From: Streptomyces caniferus
Lineage (GTDB): Bacteria; Actinomycetota; Actinomycetes; Streptomycetales; Streptomycetaceae
NCBI RefSeq assembly: GCF_009811555.1
Contig: NZ_BLIN01000005.1
Span: forward strand, 3,915,501 to 3,979,500
Length of the DNA: 64,000 bases
Direction of reading: 5' to 3'
Position numbers and translations under genes: made by a program. Below the pieces are notes generated by a model. That model worked only from the letters and a program-made list of their open reading frames with translations, was not told the origin of the DNA and searched no databases. Below are positions 1 to 13,197 of the stretch, in pieces; within the stretch, counting starts at the first letter, position 1, and each line of letters opens with the position of its first letter.

Positions 1-1176
<1,176 letters not shown>

Positions 1177-1276
1177 TATGCGTCAATCCCTCTCAGGGTT
1201 GTAAGTCTTAGGGGTCTGAAACGGGGGTCCTGGGGCCGGCCGGGGAACCATCACTGGCTCCCCGGCCGAACTCCCG

Positions 1277-4762
<3,486 letters not shown>

Positions 4763-4924
4763 GAGGGGGTCCTTCCGAGGGCTCGGACTCACTACGCGCG
4801 TACCGGTCCCGAATCGAGCAGACTGAGGGAAAGCCCAGGTCAGGGCAGATCATCCAGCTTTGCTCGGGCTCGGGTATGCCCCTGGTGACGGGCAGGGAGC
4901 AGCTAACAGGCAGCGCAAAGGGTC

Positions 4925-4953
4925 AGTGTAGCCACTTGGCACACTGATGTCCA
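4925..4953 (-). promoter_or_regulatory. probable housekeeping promoter of rpoBC
   Basis: On the minus strand a -35 box TGGACA (4948-4953) is followed after exactly 17 bases by a -10 box TACACT (4925-4930). This is close to the vegetative consensus of Streptomyces HrdB. Transcription would begin near 4917, leaving an untranslated leader of about 155 bases before the TTG start of rpoB. It lets rpoBC be expressed separately from the rplJL genes upstream, which end in their own terminator. Confidence 0.65.
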
Positions 4954-5300
4954 GAGCGAGTTTCCGGAGACCGGTTCAGCGCCGTGATACCGATCTTCTC
5001 CCTCCGGGAGGTCATGTCCTCCAACCGGAGGAGCACCTCGTTGTTCTTCTCTACGCCCATTGCCCTGCGCCTGCCGAAAGCCCTGCGCCAGTGGCGCACA
5101 CCGATGCTTCCCTCTTCGTCGGCGATCCATGCCTCGAACCCTGGATCGCTTCTGCGTCGCGTCCCGAGAATTGCGCGCCGCGTCCGGTTCGTCAAGGCCC
5201 CCCACCTCTGGGAGATCGTCACATGGGGGCACGTCCGGGCAACGATGATCACCATACTCGCACGCAGGCGCGAGAGAACGCAGCTGTGACGAGCACGCCG
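4954..5300. other. non-coding stretch between rplL terminator and rpoB promoter
   Basis: About 350 bases with no convincing gene. Open frames run through it on both strands, but none has a ribosome binding site plus conserved protein features, and base composition is less G/C-rich at third positions than in neighbouring genes. I see no strong hairpin other than the terminator at 5301-5332. It may hold further upstream control elements of rpoB, but nothing specific can be named. Confidence 0.4.
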
Positions 5301-5332
5301 AAGGGCGACCACCCGCATGGGTGATCGCCCTT
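5301..5332 (-). terminator. intrinsic terminator after rplJL
   Basis: A 14-base arm (5301-5314) pairs with 5319-5332 around a GCAT loop, with one G-U-type mismatch. It lies 57 bases past the rplL stop codon on the minus strand. It separates the rplJL transcript from rpoBC. Confidence 0.75.
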
Positions 5333-5388
5333 GGCTGGTGTCCGAAGCGCCTCAGGCGCCGTGGACGGGAGTCAGAGACTCCGTGGGG

Positions 5389-5772
5389 TCACTTGACCTC
5401 GACGGAGGCGCCGGCGCCCTTGAGGGACTCGGCAGCCTTCTCGGCGGCGTCCTTGGCGACCTTCTCGAGGACCGGCTTCGGGGTGCCGTCGACGAGGTCC
5501 TTGGCCTCCTTCAGACCCAGGGAGGTCAGCTCACGCACGACCTTGATGACCTGGATCTTCTTGTCGCCCGCACCGGTGAGGATGACGTCGAACTCGTCCT
5601 GCTCCTCGACCTCGGCGGCCGGGGCACCCGGGGCGCCGGCGGCGGCAACGGCGACCGGGGCGGCAGCCTCGACGTCGAACTTCTCCTCGAAGAGCTTCAC
5701 GAACTCGGAGAGCTCGATGAGGGTCATCTCTTCGAACTGCGCGAGCAGGTCTTCCTGGCTGAGCTTCGCCAT
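5389..5772 (-). CDS. rplL: 50S ribosomal protein L7/L12
   Basis: The 127-residue acidic stalk protein, which binds as dimers to L10 and recruits translation factors to the ribosome. An N-terminal dimerisation domain (about residues 1-35) is followed by an Ala/Pro/Gly-rich hinge (about 36-55) and the C-terminal factor-binding domain with the conserved [20 protein letters not shown] segment. Length and sequence are normal for the family. It follows rplJ by about 80 bases on the same strand, the standard arrangement, and is followed by the terminator at 5301-5332. Confidence 0.98.
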   Translation of the reverse strand: MAKLSQEDLLAQFEEMTLIELSEFVKLFEEKFDVEAAAPVAVAAAGAPGAPAAEVEEQDEFDVILTGAGDKKIQVIKVVRELTSLGLKEAKDLVDGTPKPVLEKVAKDAAEKAAESLKGAGASVEVK

Positions 5773-5853
5773 GGTGGCGGTCCTTCCACTAATTCGGCTG
5801 GTGCCGGATGTACATGAATGGCGGGCGTACGGGCCCGCTGGGCAGACGAGTGG

Positions 5854-6405
5854 TTACTCGGCAGCCTCGGCGGGAGCCGGCGTACCGGCACCGCCCTGCT
5901 CGACCTTGCTGCGAAGCGCGTCCGCGGTGCGGGCGAACTTCGTGAGGGGGGCCTGGAAGGTCGCCGCGGCCTTGGCCATGGACGCCTTCATGCCACCCGC
6001 CAGCTTGGCGAGCAGAACCTCACGGGACTCGAGGTCCGCAAGCTTCTTGATCTCGTCGGCGGTCAGCGCCTTACCATCAAGGACACCGCCCTTGATGACG
6101 AGAGCGGGGTTCTCCTTGGCGAAGTCACGAAGACCCTTCGCCGCCGTGACCGGGTCACCGGTCACGAAGGCAACAGCGGTCGAGCCCTTGAGGTGCTCGT
6201 CCAGCTGAATCCCGGCCTCCTTGGCCGCGATCTTGGTCAGCGTGTTCTTCACCACACGGTACTGAGCGTTCTCGCCGAGAGAACGACGCAGCTCCTTGAG
6301 CTGCGCCACAGTCAGTCCGGTGTAAGAAGTCACAACAGCTGCGTTGGAGTCACGGAGCTTCCCCGTGATCTCCGCAACGGCTGCGTTCTTGTCAGACGTC
6401 GCCAT
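5854..6405 (-). CDS. rplJ: 50S ribosomal protein L10
   Basis: L10 anchors the L7/L12 dimers to 23S rRNA. The start is ATG 6403-6405 ([10 protein letters not shown]), giving 183 residues with a GGAGG-like site just upstream; the frame is open further 5' but that part overlaps the RNA leader and is not protein-like. The N-terminal RNA-binding domain contains [16 protein letters not shown] and the C-terminal helix that carries L7/L12 is Ala/Lys-rich. L10 with L12 is known in many bacteria to repress its own mRNA through the leader, and a hairpin with a U-rich tail is present at 6452-6489. Confidence 0.98.
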   Translation of the reverse strand: MATSDKNAAVAEITGKLRDSNAAVVTSYTGLTVAQLKELRRSLGENAQYRVVKNTLTKIAAKEAGIQLDEHLKGSTAVAFVTGDPVTAAKGLRDFAKENPALVIKGGVLDGKALTADEIKKLADLESREVLLAKLAGGMKASMAKAAATFQAPLTKFARTADALRSKVEQGGAGTPAPAEAAE

Positions 6406-6451
6406 GAGCCTCGGCCTCCTTCCGGGTGATGAGGACCGCGCAGAAGGGGCT

Positions 6452-6489
6452 GGGCAAAACAAACGCCCCGGCGCAGGCGCACGGGGCGT
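6452..6489 (-). promoter_or_regulatory. attenuator-like hairpin in the rplJ leader (candidate L10 leader)
   Basis: On the minus strand the arm at 6482-6489 pairs perfectly with 6463-6470, and inner GCGC segments can extend the stem. The hairpin is followed directly by TTTGTTTTG (6453-6462), which is a proper intrinsic terminator. It sits 47 bases before the rplJ start and downstream of the putative promoter, so it would end transcription before the gene unless disrupted. L10 leaders that act by attenuation are known in Gram-positive bacteria. Confidence 0.65.
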
Positions 6490-6626
6490 ACTCGACCGAA
6501 CGGAATCCGCTCGGGAGTTCATCCATACACACCTGCGCAGGCCGTCCGCAGCTAGCGGATCCTTCGGCCACCACACGTCCGGGACCGGACGCGCAGAGAC
6601 AACCAGCGGTCTTTGGCTTCCGGGAA

Positions 6627-6656
6627 AAGATACGGGAACGGCCTGCGCTCAGGCAA
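6627..6656 (-). promoter_or_regulatory. candidate promoter of rplJL
   Basis: A -35 box TTGCCT (6651-6656) and a -10 box TATCTT (6627-6632) are 18 bases apart on the minus strand. They lie just after the terminator of the upstream lipoprotein gene and would produce a leader of about 215 bases containing the attenuator hairpin. Confidence 0.5.
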
Positions 6657-6660
6657 ATCG

Positions 6661-6697
6661 GGTGTGAGCGGAGGCATCGGAGCACCCCGCTCACACC
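6661..6697 (-). terminator. terminator after the lipoprotein gene
   Basis: Perfect 11-base inverted repeat: 6661-6671 pairs with 6687-6697 around a 15-base loop. It begins 23 bases past the stop codon of the minus-strand lipoprotein gene and lies before the rplJ promoter. Confidence 0.65.
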
Positions 6698-6719
6698 GTC
6701 ACACGGTCTGCCGGGCCGG

Positions 6720-7583
6720 TCAGGCGCCGGGCGCGGTCCGCGTCTGGCTCGCCGGCGGCGGGGTCACGTCGACCTTGGTGCCGTAGTCGGAGAAGAACAC
6801 CGTGGAGTCGGTCGGCTGCTTGCCGCCGAGCTTCTCCACCTTCTTGACCAGCAGGTTGTCGGAGTCGATCCAGACGTCGAGCTGCTCGCTCTTCGCCCCG
6901 GTCTTCGCGAACTGCTTGCGGATCATGTCGCGGAGGTCCTTGCTGAGCTTGCCGCTGAGCTGGTCCGTCGTGACGGTGCCGGTGTAGTGCGTCGCCTGGA
7001 CGCCGTTGACGTCCTCCTTGCCGACGGCCTTGGCGGAGCCGGAGGCGACCAGCAGCTCGATCGGCTGGCTCGGGTTGGCGTTCTGCAGCGCGTCCTGGAA
7101 GAGGGTGCCCGAGCCGCCCATCTGCTTCGACAGGGCGGTGTACGTGTACTTCATCCAGGGCTTGCCGCCCGCACCCGGCATGGCCGCGCCCATGTCCATG
7201 TACACGGCGTCCTTGGTGTAGATCGCCTTGATCGGCTTACCGGGGCTTCCCCCGCCCTCCATGGTGTTCGCCACGTTCATCTGCATGCCCTGCGTCCAGT
7301 CCAGCCCGCCCTTGGTGGACTGCTTGACCTGCTTGCCGGCGAGGCTCAGGGTCGTGGAACCGTCGATCTTGGCGGTCTTCTTGCCCGAGGTCGCCTCCTG
7401 GGCGGCCTTCAGCGCGTCCACCGGGTTCTGTGCCGGGTCCTGCTTCCCGCCCGCGTCACTGCTGCCGCCGACGCTGCTGCTCCCGCCCCCGGACGCCTTG
7501 CCGTCGTCGTTGTTGCAGGCACTCAGGCCGCCCACCAGAATCACGGCACCCGCCACGGCGGCGGCTATACGCGTGCTACGCAC
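6720..7583 (-). CDS. putative LppX/LprG-like lipoprotein
   Basis: A 287-residue predicted lipoprotein. It has a short basic N-terminus, a hydrophobic segment and a lipobox GLSAC with the lipidated cysteine at residue 23, followed by a flexible Gly/Ser/Asp-rich linker to about residue 50. The rest resembles the single-domain half-barrel of the LppX/LprAFG and LolA group, known to carry lipids or lipoproteins in the cell envelope of actinobacteria. The exact ligand cannot be told. It sits alone between terminators (7652-7697 and 6661-6697), so it is probably monocistronic although it interrupts the ribosomal protein block. Confidence 0.8.
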   Translation of the reverse strand: MRSTRIAAAVAGAVILVGGLSACNNDDGKASGGGSSSVGGSSDAGGKQDPAQNPVDALKAAQEATSGKKTAKIDGSTTLSLAGKQVKQSTKGGLDWTQGMQMNVANTMEGGGSPGKPIKAIYTKDAVYMDMGAAMPGAGGKPWMKYTYTALSKQMGGSGTLFQDALQNANPSQPIELLVASGSAKAVGKEDVNGVQATHYTGTVTTDQLSGKLSKDLRDMIRKQFAKTGAKSEQLDVWIDSDNLLVKKVEKLGGKQPTDSTVFFSDYGTKVDVTPPPASQTRTAPGA

Positions 7584-7651
7584 TTGAGGCTCCCCCTTGG
7601 ATCATCTTTATGGACCTCGGGGCGACTGTAGTGCAGCCCACCGACAGCACA

Positions 7652-7697
7652 TGCGTCAGGCCCCGTCCCTCCCTGAGGAGAGACGGGGCCTGACGCA
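7652..7697 (-). terminator. strong terminator after rplKA
   Basis: A perfect 16-base inverted repeat (7652-7667 with 7682-7697, 14-base loop) starts 35 bases past the rplA stop codon. It separates the rplKA transcript from the lipoprotein gene. Confidence 0.8.
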
Positions 7698-7731
7698 TGA
7701 ATCACGCGCTACGAGGCGTCGATCAAGGAGA

Positions 7732-8448
7732 TCAGACGGCCTCGTCCTCGACGAGGAGGTTGCGGGTGCGGTTGGCGTCCAGCGGGATGCCGGGGCCCAT
7801 CGTGGTGGTGACGGTCGCCTTCTTGATGTAGCGGCCCTTGGCGGCGGACGGCTTGAGGCGGTTGATCTCCTCGAGCGCCGCGGCGTAGTTCTCCACGAGC
7901 TTGGTCTCGTCGAAGGAGACCTTGCCGATGATGAAGTGGAGGTTCGCGTGCTTGTCCACGCGGAACTCGATCTTGCCGCCCTTGATGTCGGTGACAGCCT
8001 TGGCGACATCCGGGGTGACGGTGCCGGTCTTCGGGTTCGGCATCAGACCACGCGGACCGAGCACGCGGCCGAGGCGGCCGACCTTGCCCATGAGGTCCGG
8101 GGTGGCGACGACGGCGTCGAAGTCCAGACGGCCCTTGGAGACCTCGTCGATCAGTTCGTCCGAGCCGACGATGTCGGCGCCGGCGGCTTCCGCGGCCGCA
8201 GCACGGTCACCGGTCGCGAAGACCAGGACCCGGGCGGTCTTACCGGTGCCGTGCGGGAGGTTCACGGTGCCACGGACCATCTGGTCGGCCTTGCGCGGGT
8301 CGACACCCAGACGCATGGCGACCTCGACGGTCGCGTCGAACTTGACGGAGGTGGTCTCCTTGGCGAGACGGACGGCCTCGAGGGGGGCGTACACGCGCTC
8401 CCGGTCGATCTTCGCGTCCGCGTTGCGAAGAGTCTTGCTGCGCTTCAC
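7732..8448 (-). CDS. rplA: 50S ribosomal protein L1
   Basis: L1 (238 residues) forms the mobile L1 stalk near the ribosomal E site. Conserved features include the [12 protein letters not shown] segment and the [12 protein letters not shown] motif of domain II. It follows rplK by 81 bases on the same strand. In many bacteria L1 represses the rplKA mRNA by binding a site that mimics its rRNA target; I could not identify that site with certainty here. Confidence 0.98.
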   Translation of the reverse strand: MKRSKTLRNADAKIDRERVYAPLEAVRLAKETTSVKFDATVEVAMRLGVDPRKADQMVRGTVNLPHGTGKTARVLVFATGDRAAAAEAAGADIVGSDELIDEVSKGRLDFDAVVATPDLMGKVGRLGRVLGPRGLMPNPKTGTVTPDVAKAVTDIKGGKIEFRVDKHANLHFIIGKVSFDETKLVENYAAALEEINRLKPSAAKGRYIKKATVTTTMGPGIPLDANRTRNLLVEDEAV

Positions 8449-8529
8449 TTCTGCTCCTGATGCAGTGGGTGGAGTCGTGGTGCGGACCAGCGCCTGGTCC
8501 TGCCACGGGTGGTGCCTGAAGGGCTGGGA

Positions 8530-8964
8530 TCAGCCCTCGACCGTGATGCCCATGGAACGGGCGGTGCCGGCGATGATCTTCGACGCGGCGTCCAGGTCGT
8601 TGGCGTTCAGGTCGGGCATCTTGGTGGTGGCGATCTCGCGGACCTGCGCCTCGGTGATCTTGGCGACCTTGGTCTTGTGCGGCTCGCCGGAGCCCTTCTC
8701 CACGCCCGCGGCCTTCAGGATGAGCTTCGCGGCCGGCGGGGTCTTGGTGACGAAGGTGAAGGAACGGTCTTCGTAGACCGTGATCTCCACCGGCACGACC
8801 ATGCCACGCTGCGACTCGGTCGCGGCGTTGTAGGCCTTGCAGAACTCCATGATGTTGACGCCGTGCTGGCCCAGCGCGGGGCCGACCGGCGGGGCCGGGT
8901 TTGCGGCGCCGGCGCTGATCTGGAGCTTGATAAGCCCCGTGACCTTCTTCTTCTTGGGAGGCAT
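8530..8964 (-). CDS. rplK: 50S ribosomal protein L11
   Basis: L11 (144 residues) binds the GTPase-associated region of 23S rRNA, and with thiostrepton forms the drug-binding site; it is also needed for RelA-dependent ppGpp synthesis (relC in Streptomyces). The N-terminal domain has the proline-rich [20 protein letters not shown] stretch that contacts thiostrepton; the C-terminal RNA-binding domain ends [12 protein letters not shown]. Normal length. It begins the rplKA unit downstream of nusG, behind a terminator and two hairpins. Confidence 0.98.
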
Positions 8965-9000
8965 GCTCTCTCCGGGTCCTAGTGAGAGGTGTTTCGCCGA

Positions 9001-9022
9001 TCCATCCGGTCATCCGGATGGA
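9001..9022 (-). repeat. 9-bp hairpin upstream of rplK
   Basis: TCCATCCGG (9001-9009) and CCGGATGGA (9014-9022) form a perfect stem with a TCAT loop, 37 bases before the rplK start. It has no U-rich tail, so a control or processing site in the leader is more likely than a terminator. Confidence 0.5.
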
Positions 9023-9028
9023 GGCATA

Positions 9029-9059
9029 CCGCACCACGATAACGGGTATCGTCGTGCGG
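9029..9059 (-). repeat. 13-bp inverted repeat upstream of rplK
   Basis: The arms 9029-9041 and 9047-9059 match with one mismatch around a five-base spacer. It lies between the nusG terminator and the hairpin at 9001-9022, making three hairpins in about 110 bases. It may be an operator or an RNA element of the rplKA leader. Confidence 0.45.
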
Positions 9060-9060
9060 C

Positions 9061-9111
9061 CAAAAACCGAGCAGGTCAGACCGGCTGTGAGCCCGTCTGA
9101 CCTGGTCGGTT
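9061..9111 (-). terminator. intrinsic terminator after nusG
   Basis: On the minus strand a 17-base stem (9095-9111 with 9065-9081, one mismatch) is followed by TTTTTG (9061-9066). This is a textbook intrinsic terminator, 21 bases past the nusG stop. Confidence 0.8.
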
Positions 9112-9132
9112 TGGCTGGTGGTCCGGAAGAAC

Positions 9133-9999
9133 CTAGTTCTTCTGGATCTGGTCGAAGCTCAGCTCGACCGGGGTCTCGCGGCCGAAGATCTCGACGAGGC
9201 CCTTGACCTTCTTCGAGTCGGCGTTGATCTCGTTGATCGTCGCCTGCAGCGTCGCGAACGGGCCGTCGGTGACGGTGACGGAGTCGCCCACCTCGAAGTC
9301 CAGCACCTGGACCTCGACCTTGCGGGACGGCGCCGGCTTGCCCTCGGCCGCTGCGGCCTCCTTGGCGGCCTTCTCCTCGGCCTCCGGGGCGAGCATCTTG
9401 ACGATCTCGTCCAGCGTCAGCGGGTAGGGGTCGTAGGCGTTGCCGACGAAGCCGGTGACACCCGGGGTGTTGCGGACGACGCCCCAGGACTCGTTCGTCA
9501 GGTCCATGCGCACGAGAACGTAGCCCGGGAGCTTGTTCTGGCGGATGGTCTTGCGCTCGCCGTTCTTGATCTGGGCGACCTCTTCCTGCGGCACCTCGGC
9601 CTGGAAGATGAAGTCCTCGACGTTCAGCGAGACGGCACGCTGTTCGAGGTTGGTCTTCACGCGGTTCTCGTAGCCCGCGTAGGTGTGGATGACGTACCAC
9701 TCGCCGGGCAGGCCACGGAGCTCGTCGCGGAGGGCGGCCACCGGGTCGACCGGCTCCTGCTCCTCGTCCTCGTCGACCTCGGCGGTGGCCTCGGCGTCCT
9801 CTTCGGTGTGCACCGCGGCCTCTTCGGCGGGCTCGCCGGCGGCAGCGTCCTCGGCGTCGAGCTCGTCGACCTCGTCGACGCCCTCGACGATCTCAAGCGC
9901 GGTGTCGTCGCCCTCGACCTCGGCCGAGGCAGCCGCGTCCACGTCGGCCGCTGCCGTCTCGGCGGAGTCGGCGGCGTCGTTCAGGTTCGGGTCAGACAC
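9133..9999 (-). CDS. nusG: transcription termination/antitermination factor NusG
   Basis: NusG binds RNA polymerase and couples transcription to Rho and to ribosomes. The GTG at 9997-9999 starts a 288-residue protein. Residues 1 to about 95 are an acidic, Ala/Glu/Asp-rich extension typical of Streptomyces and absent from E. coli NusG (181 residues). The NGN domain begins at [19 protein letters not shown] and includes [12 protein letters not shown]; after an Ala/Glu linker, the KOW domain contains [13 protein letters not shown]. It lies 73 bases downstream of secE on the same strand. Confidence 0.98.
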   Translation of the reverse strand: MSDPNLNDAADSAETAAADVDAAASAEVEGDDTALEIVEGVDEVDELDAEDAAAGEPAEEAAVHTEEDAEATAEVDEDEEQEPVDPVAALRDELRGLPGEWYVIHTYAGYENRVKTNLEQRAVSLNVEDFIFQAEVPQEEVAQIKNGERKTIRQNKLPGYVLVRMDLTNESWGVVRNTPGVTGFVGNAYDPYPLTLDEIVKMLAPEAEEKAAKEAAAAEGKPAPSRKVEVQVLDFEVGDSVTVTDGPFATLQATINEINADSKKVKGLVEIFGRETPVELSFDQIQKN

Positions 10000-10072
10000 G
10001 GTGGCTGCTTCTTCCTGGCTTCAAGGGGTTGAACATGCGAAACGGGCGCCCGCTGAGGCGCCCTCCGCGGGA

Positions 10073-10369
10073 TCAGCCGAAGACGTACCCGACGACTCGG
10101 TTGATTCCCAAGTCAATCACGGTTACGAGACCGATGATGATGACAACAAAGACGATCACCACGCTGGTGTACGTCGACAGCTGGCTACGCGTGGGCCAGA
10201 CGACCTTGCGGAGTTCCGCCACGACCTGGCGGTAGAAAAGCGCGAGACGCGCGAAGGGGCCCTTCTTGCCGCGCTTGCCGCCACGGCGGGGCTTCTTCTG
10301 GGATTCCGCGGTTTCGTCCTCGGAACGACCGCGCTCAGGCATGTCGATGGAGCCCAGGGCGTCCGTCAC
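10073..10369 (-). CDS. secE: protein translocase subunit SecE
   Basis: The small essential subunit of the SecYEG membrane channel, 98 residues. After a hydrophilic, basic N-terminal part, the conserved amphipathic segment FYRQVVAELRKVVWPTRSQL precedes a single membrane helix of about 20 residues. This is the one-helix form usual outside the enterobacteria. It is located between tRNA-Trp and nusG, the standard bacterial arrangement, and probably shares a transcript with both. Confidence 0.97.
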   Translation of the reverse strand: MTDALGSIDMPERGRSEDETAESQKKPRRGGKRGKKGPFARLALFYRQVVAELRKVVWPTRSQLSTYTSVVIVFVVIIIGLVTVIDLGINRVVGYVFG

Positions 10370-10476
10370 TCGTCCTCACCTGAATCCGGGTCGTGGCCGT
10401 GCCGCGCCCGGTTGAGCCGCACGGCGGTGCATTTCATACGTACGCGTGCACGCACTGCGGTGGAGAGTGCGTGTAG

Positions 10477-10549
10477 CAGGGCCGGAGGGACTTGAACCCC
10501 CAACCGCTGGTTTTGGAGACCAGTGCTCTACCAATTGAGCTACGACCCT
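10477..10549 (-). tRNA. tRNA-Trp (CCA)
   Basis: A 73-base cloverleaf on the minus strand. The acceptor stem pairs AGGGTCG with CGGCCCT; the D arm contains GCTC-GAGC; the anticodon arm CTGGT-CTCCAAA-ACCAG gives anticodon CCA; the T arm is GGGGG-TTCAAGT-CCCTC (with one G-T pair). CCA is not encoded at the 3' end. It lies just upstream of secE, a linkage conserved in actinobacteria. A weak possible promoter (-10 TAGGTT) is about 20 bases upstream. Confidence 0.95.
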
Positions 10550-10732
10550 TTGTGGTTCCCCCAACCTACCGCATGCGGCCGACTGCACTAAGTGCGTGAG
10601 CCGCGGCGACCTGTTGGGAGCCAACGGTCAGCGAGTGTACGTGGTTCGGAGCCGGGCGTCGAACAGGATCCTCCCGGGTGGTGCCCGCAAACCCGTGTAC
10701 CGGGCTCCTCAGGGGTCTGCAACGATGCATAT

Positions 10733-11968
10733 ATGAGCGCTGCAACCCCTTCCGCATCGTCCCCCACCGACCGCCGGGTCTCGGCCCGTGTCGGTTCGAT
10801 CTCCGAGTCCGCCACCCTCGCCGTCGACGCCAAGGCGAAGGCCCTCAAGGCGGCCGGACGCCCGGTGATCGGCTTCGGCGCCGGTGAGCCCGACTTCCCC
10901 ACGCCCGACTACATCGTCGAGGCGGCGATCGAGGCCTGCCGCAACCCGAAGTACCACCGCTACACCCCGGCCGGCGGCCTCCCCGAGCTCAAGACCGCGA
11001 TCGCCGCGAAGACGCTGCGCGACTCCGGCTACGAGATCGAGGCCGCGAACGTCCTGGTGACGAACGGCGGCAAGCAGGCCATCTACGAGGCGTTCGCCGC
11101 GATCCTCGACCCGGGCGACGAGGTCATCGTCCCCGCCCCGTACTGGACCACCTACCCCGAGTCGATCCGGCTCGCGGGCGGTGTGCCGGTCGACGTCGTC
11201 GCCGACGAGACCACCGGGTACCGCGTGACCGTCGAGCAGCTGGAGGCGGCCCGTACGGACCGCACCAAGGTGCTGCTCTTCGTGTCGCCGTCGAACCCGA
11301 CCGGCGCGGTCTACACCCGCGAGCAGGTCGAGGCGGTCGGCCGCTGGGCCGCCGAGCACGGCCTGTGGGTGCTGACCGACGAGATCTACGAGCACCTGGT
11401 CTACGGCGACGCCGAGTTCTCGTCGCTGCCGGTGGTCGTGCCCGAGCTGCGCGACAAGTGCATCATCGTCAACGGCGTGGCGAAGACGTACGCGATGACC
11501 GGCTGGCGGGTGGGCTGGGCGATCGGCCCCAAGGACGTCATCAAGGCCGCCGCGAACCTCCAGTCGCACGCCACGTCCAACGTCTCCAACGTCGCCCAGG
11601 CCGCGGCCATCGCGGCGGTCTCCGGCGATCTGACGGCCGTCGAGGAGATGAAGGTCGCCTTCGACCGCCGCCGTCGCACGATCGTGCGGATGCTCAACGA
11701 GATCGACGGCGTGCTGTGCCCGGAGCCGGAGGGCGCGTTCTACGCCTACCCGTCGGTCAAGGAGCTCCTGGGCAAGGAGCTCCGCGGCAAGCGCCCGCAG
11801 AGCAGCGTCGAGCTGGCCGAGCTGATCCTGGAGGAGGCCGAGGTGGCCGTCGTCCCGGGTGAGGCCTTCGGCACCCCCGGCTACCTGCGGCTTTCCTACG
11901 CGCTCGGCGACGAGGACCTGATCGAGGGCGTGTCGCGCCTCCAGAAGCTCCTGGCCGAGGCCAAGTAG
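10733..11968 (+). CDS. aspC: pyridoxal phosphate-dependent aspartate aminotransferase
   Basis: Class I aminotransferase that exchanges amino groups between aspartate and 2-oxoglutarate. From ATG 10733 it has 411 residues. The motifs are in order: [12 protein letters not shown] near the N-terminus, [13 protein letters not shown], the [11 protein letters not shown] asparagine motif, [12 protein letters not shown], and [13 protein letters not shown] in which Lys251 forms the Schiff base with the cofactor. It belongs to the thermostable Ib (Thermus-type) group. The frame is open further 5', but that sequence is non-coding and the ATG fits the conserved start. It is divergent from tRNA-Trp/secE and ends before a terminator at 12006-12039. 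The gene symbol follows common usage for the Streptomyces locus. Confidence 0.93.
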   Translation: MSAATPSASSPTDRRVSARVGSISESATLAVDAKAKALKAAGRPVIGFGAGEPDFPTPDYIVEAAIEACRNPKYHRYTPAGGLPELKTAIAAKTLRDSGYEIEAANVLVTNGGKQAIYEAFAAILDPGDEVIVPAPYWTTYPESIRLAGGVPVDVVADETTGYRVTVEQLEAARTDRTKVLLFVSPSNPTGAVYTREQVEAVGRWAAEHGLWVLTDEIYEHLVYGDAEFSSLPVVVPELRDKCIIVNGVAKTYAMTGWRVGWAIGPKDVIKAAANLQSHATSNVSNVAQAAAIAAVSGDLTAVEEMKVAFDRRRRTIVRMLNEIDGVLCPEPEGAFYAYPSVKELLGKELRGKRPQSSVELAELILEEAEVAVVPGEAFGTPGYLRLSYALGDEDLIEGVSRLQKLLAEAK

Positions 11969-12005
11969 GACACCAGCCCCACTGGACACCAGCCACCGAG
12001 CGATG

Positions 12006-12039
12006 GCGAACGGGCCCCGTTGTTCCGGGGCCCGTTCGC
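12006..12039 (+). terminator. terminator after the aminotransferase gene
   Basis: A perfect 13-base inverted repeat, 12006-12018 with 12027-12039 around GTTGTTCC, beginning 37 bases past the stop codon at 11968. Confidence 0.75.
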
Positions 12040-12107
12040 GCGTTCCACCGGACACCCCTTCGGGAAAGGCCCTACCGGCGCACCGCCCGATGCGGCAAGA
12101 TCTTGGG

Positions 12108-13151
12108 ATGGAGAGCATTCGTGCCCACGGTGAAGCCGCTGTTCGAGACCTGCGCCGCTTGCCGAAGGCCCATCTGCACCTGCACTTCACCGGCTCGATG
12201 CGGTCCGCGACCCTGCTGGAACTCGCCGACAAGTACGGCGTCCACCTGCCGGAGGCGCTGCGGGGCGGGGAACCGCCGCAGCTGAGAGCCACGGACGAGC
12301 GCGGCTGGTTCCGCTTCCAGCGGCTGTACGACATCGCGCGGTCGTGTCTGCGGGAGCCCGAGGACATCCGGCGGCTGGTCCACGAGGCCGCCGAGGAGGA
12401 CGTCCGCGACGGGTCGCGCTGGCTGGAGATCCAGGTCGATCCGACCTCGTACGCGCCGAGGCTGGGCGGGCTGATCCCGGCCCTGGAGATCATCCTGGAC
12501 GCGGTGCGCAGCGCCTCCCGGGACACCGGGCTCGGCATCCGCGTCGTGGTCGCCGCGAACCGCATGAAGCACCCGCTGGACGCCCGCACACTGGCGCGTC
12601 TCGCGGTGCGCTACGCCGACCAGGGCGTGGTCGGTTTCGGGCTGTCCAACGACGAACGCCGGGGTTTCGCCCGGGACTTCGACCGCGCCTTCGCCATCGC
12701 CCGGGAGGGCGGTCTGCTGGCGGCGCCGCACGGCGGGGAGCTGTCGGGTCCGGCGAGCGTCCGGGACTGCCTGGACGATCTGCACGCCGGCCGGGTGGGG
12801 CACGGCGTACGGGCCGCGGAGGACCCCGTGCTGCTGAGCCGGCTGGCCTCGCGCGGGGTGACCTGCGAGGTGTGCCCGGCGTCGAATGTGGCGCTCGGAG
12901 TCTACGAGAAGCCGGAGGACGTACCGCTGCGGACGCTCTTCGACGCGGGCGTGCCGATGGCGCTGGGCGCGGACGATCCGCTGCTGTTCGGCGCGCGGCT
13001 GGCCGCGCAGTACGAGATCGCCCGTACCGCGCACGGCTTCACGGACGACGAGCTGGCCGAACTGGCCCGGCAGTCGGTCCGCGGCTCGCGCGCCCCGCAG
13101 GACGAGCAGCAGCGGCTGCTGGCGGAGATCGACGGCTGGCTGGGCGCGTAG
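12108..13151 (+). CDS. adenosine deaminase-family protein
   Basis: A 347-residue metal-dependent deaminase of the adenosine/AMP deaminase family, expected to hydrolyse the amino group of adenosine or a related nucleoside. The start is ATG 12108. All metal and catalytic residues are visible: His24 and His26 in the HLHLHF segment, the His and Glu of HGGE, the His of VGHGV, and the Asp pair of GADDP. The residue that is Asp in typical adenosine deaminases (HxHxDG) is Thr28 here, and the usual HAGE is HGGE, so the preferred substrate may differ from adenosine. It stands alone between terminators. Confidence 0.85.
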   Translation: MESIRAHGEAAVRDLRRLPKAHLHLHFTGSMRSATLLELADKYGVHLPEALRGGEPPQLRATDERGWFRFQRLYDIARSCLREPEDIRRLVHEAAEEDVRDGSRWLEIQVDPTSYAPRLGGLIPALEIILDAVRSASRDTGLGIRVVVAANRMKHPLDARTLARLAVRYADQGVVGFGLSNDERRGFARDFDRAFAIAREGGLLAAPHGGELSGPASVRDCLDDLHAGRVGHGVRAAEDPVLLSRLASRGVTCEVCPASNVALGVYEKPEDVPLRTLFDAGVPMALGADDPLLFGARLAAQYEIARTAHGFTDDELAELARQSVRGSRAPQDEQQRLLAEIDGWLGA

Positions 13152-13152
13152 C

Positions 13153-13184
13153 GGCCCGGGGGCGCCTGGGAGGGCCCCCGGGCC
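13153..13184. terminator. bidirectional terminator between deaminase gene and murB
   Basis: The arms 13153-13163 and 13174-13184 are a perfect 11-base inverted repeat between the ends of two convergent genes, starting two bases after the plus-strand stop codon. Confidence 0.7.
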
Positions 13185-13197
13185 CCGTCACGCGCTC

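Noticed and set aside
4923..5318. 131-codon minus-strand frame between rplL and rpoB
   Set aside because: It overlaps the rplL terminator and the rpoB promoter, has weak codon bias and no known family.
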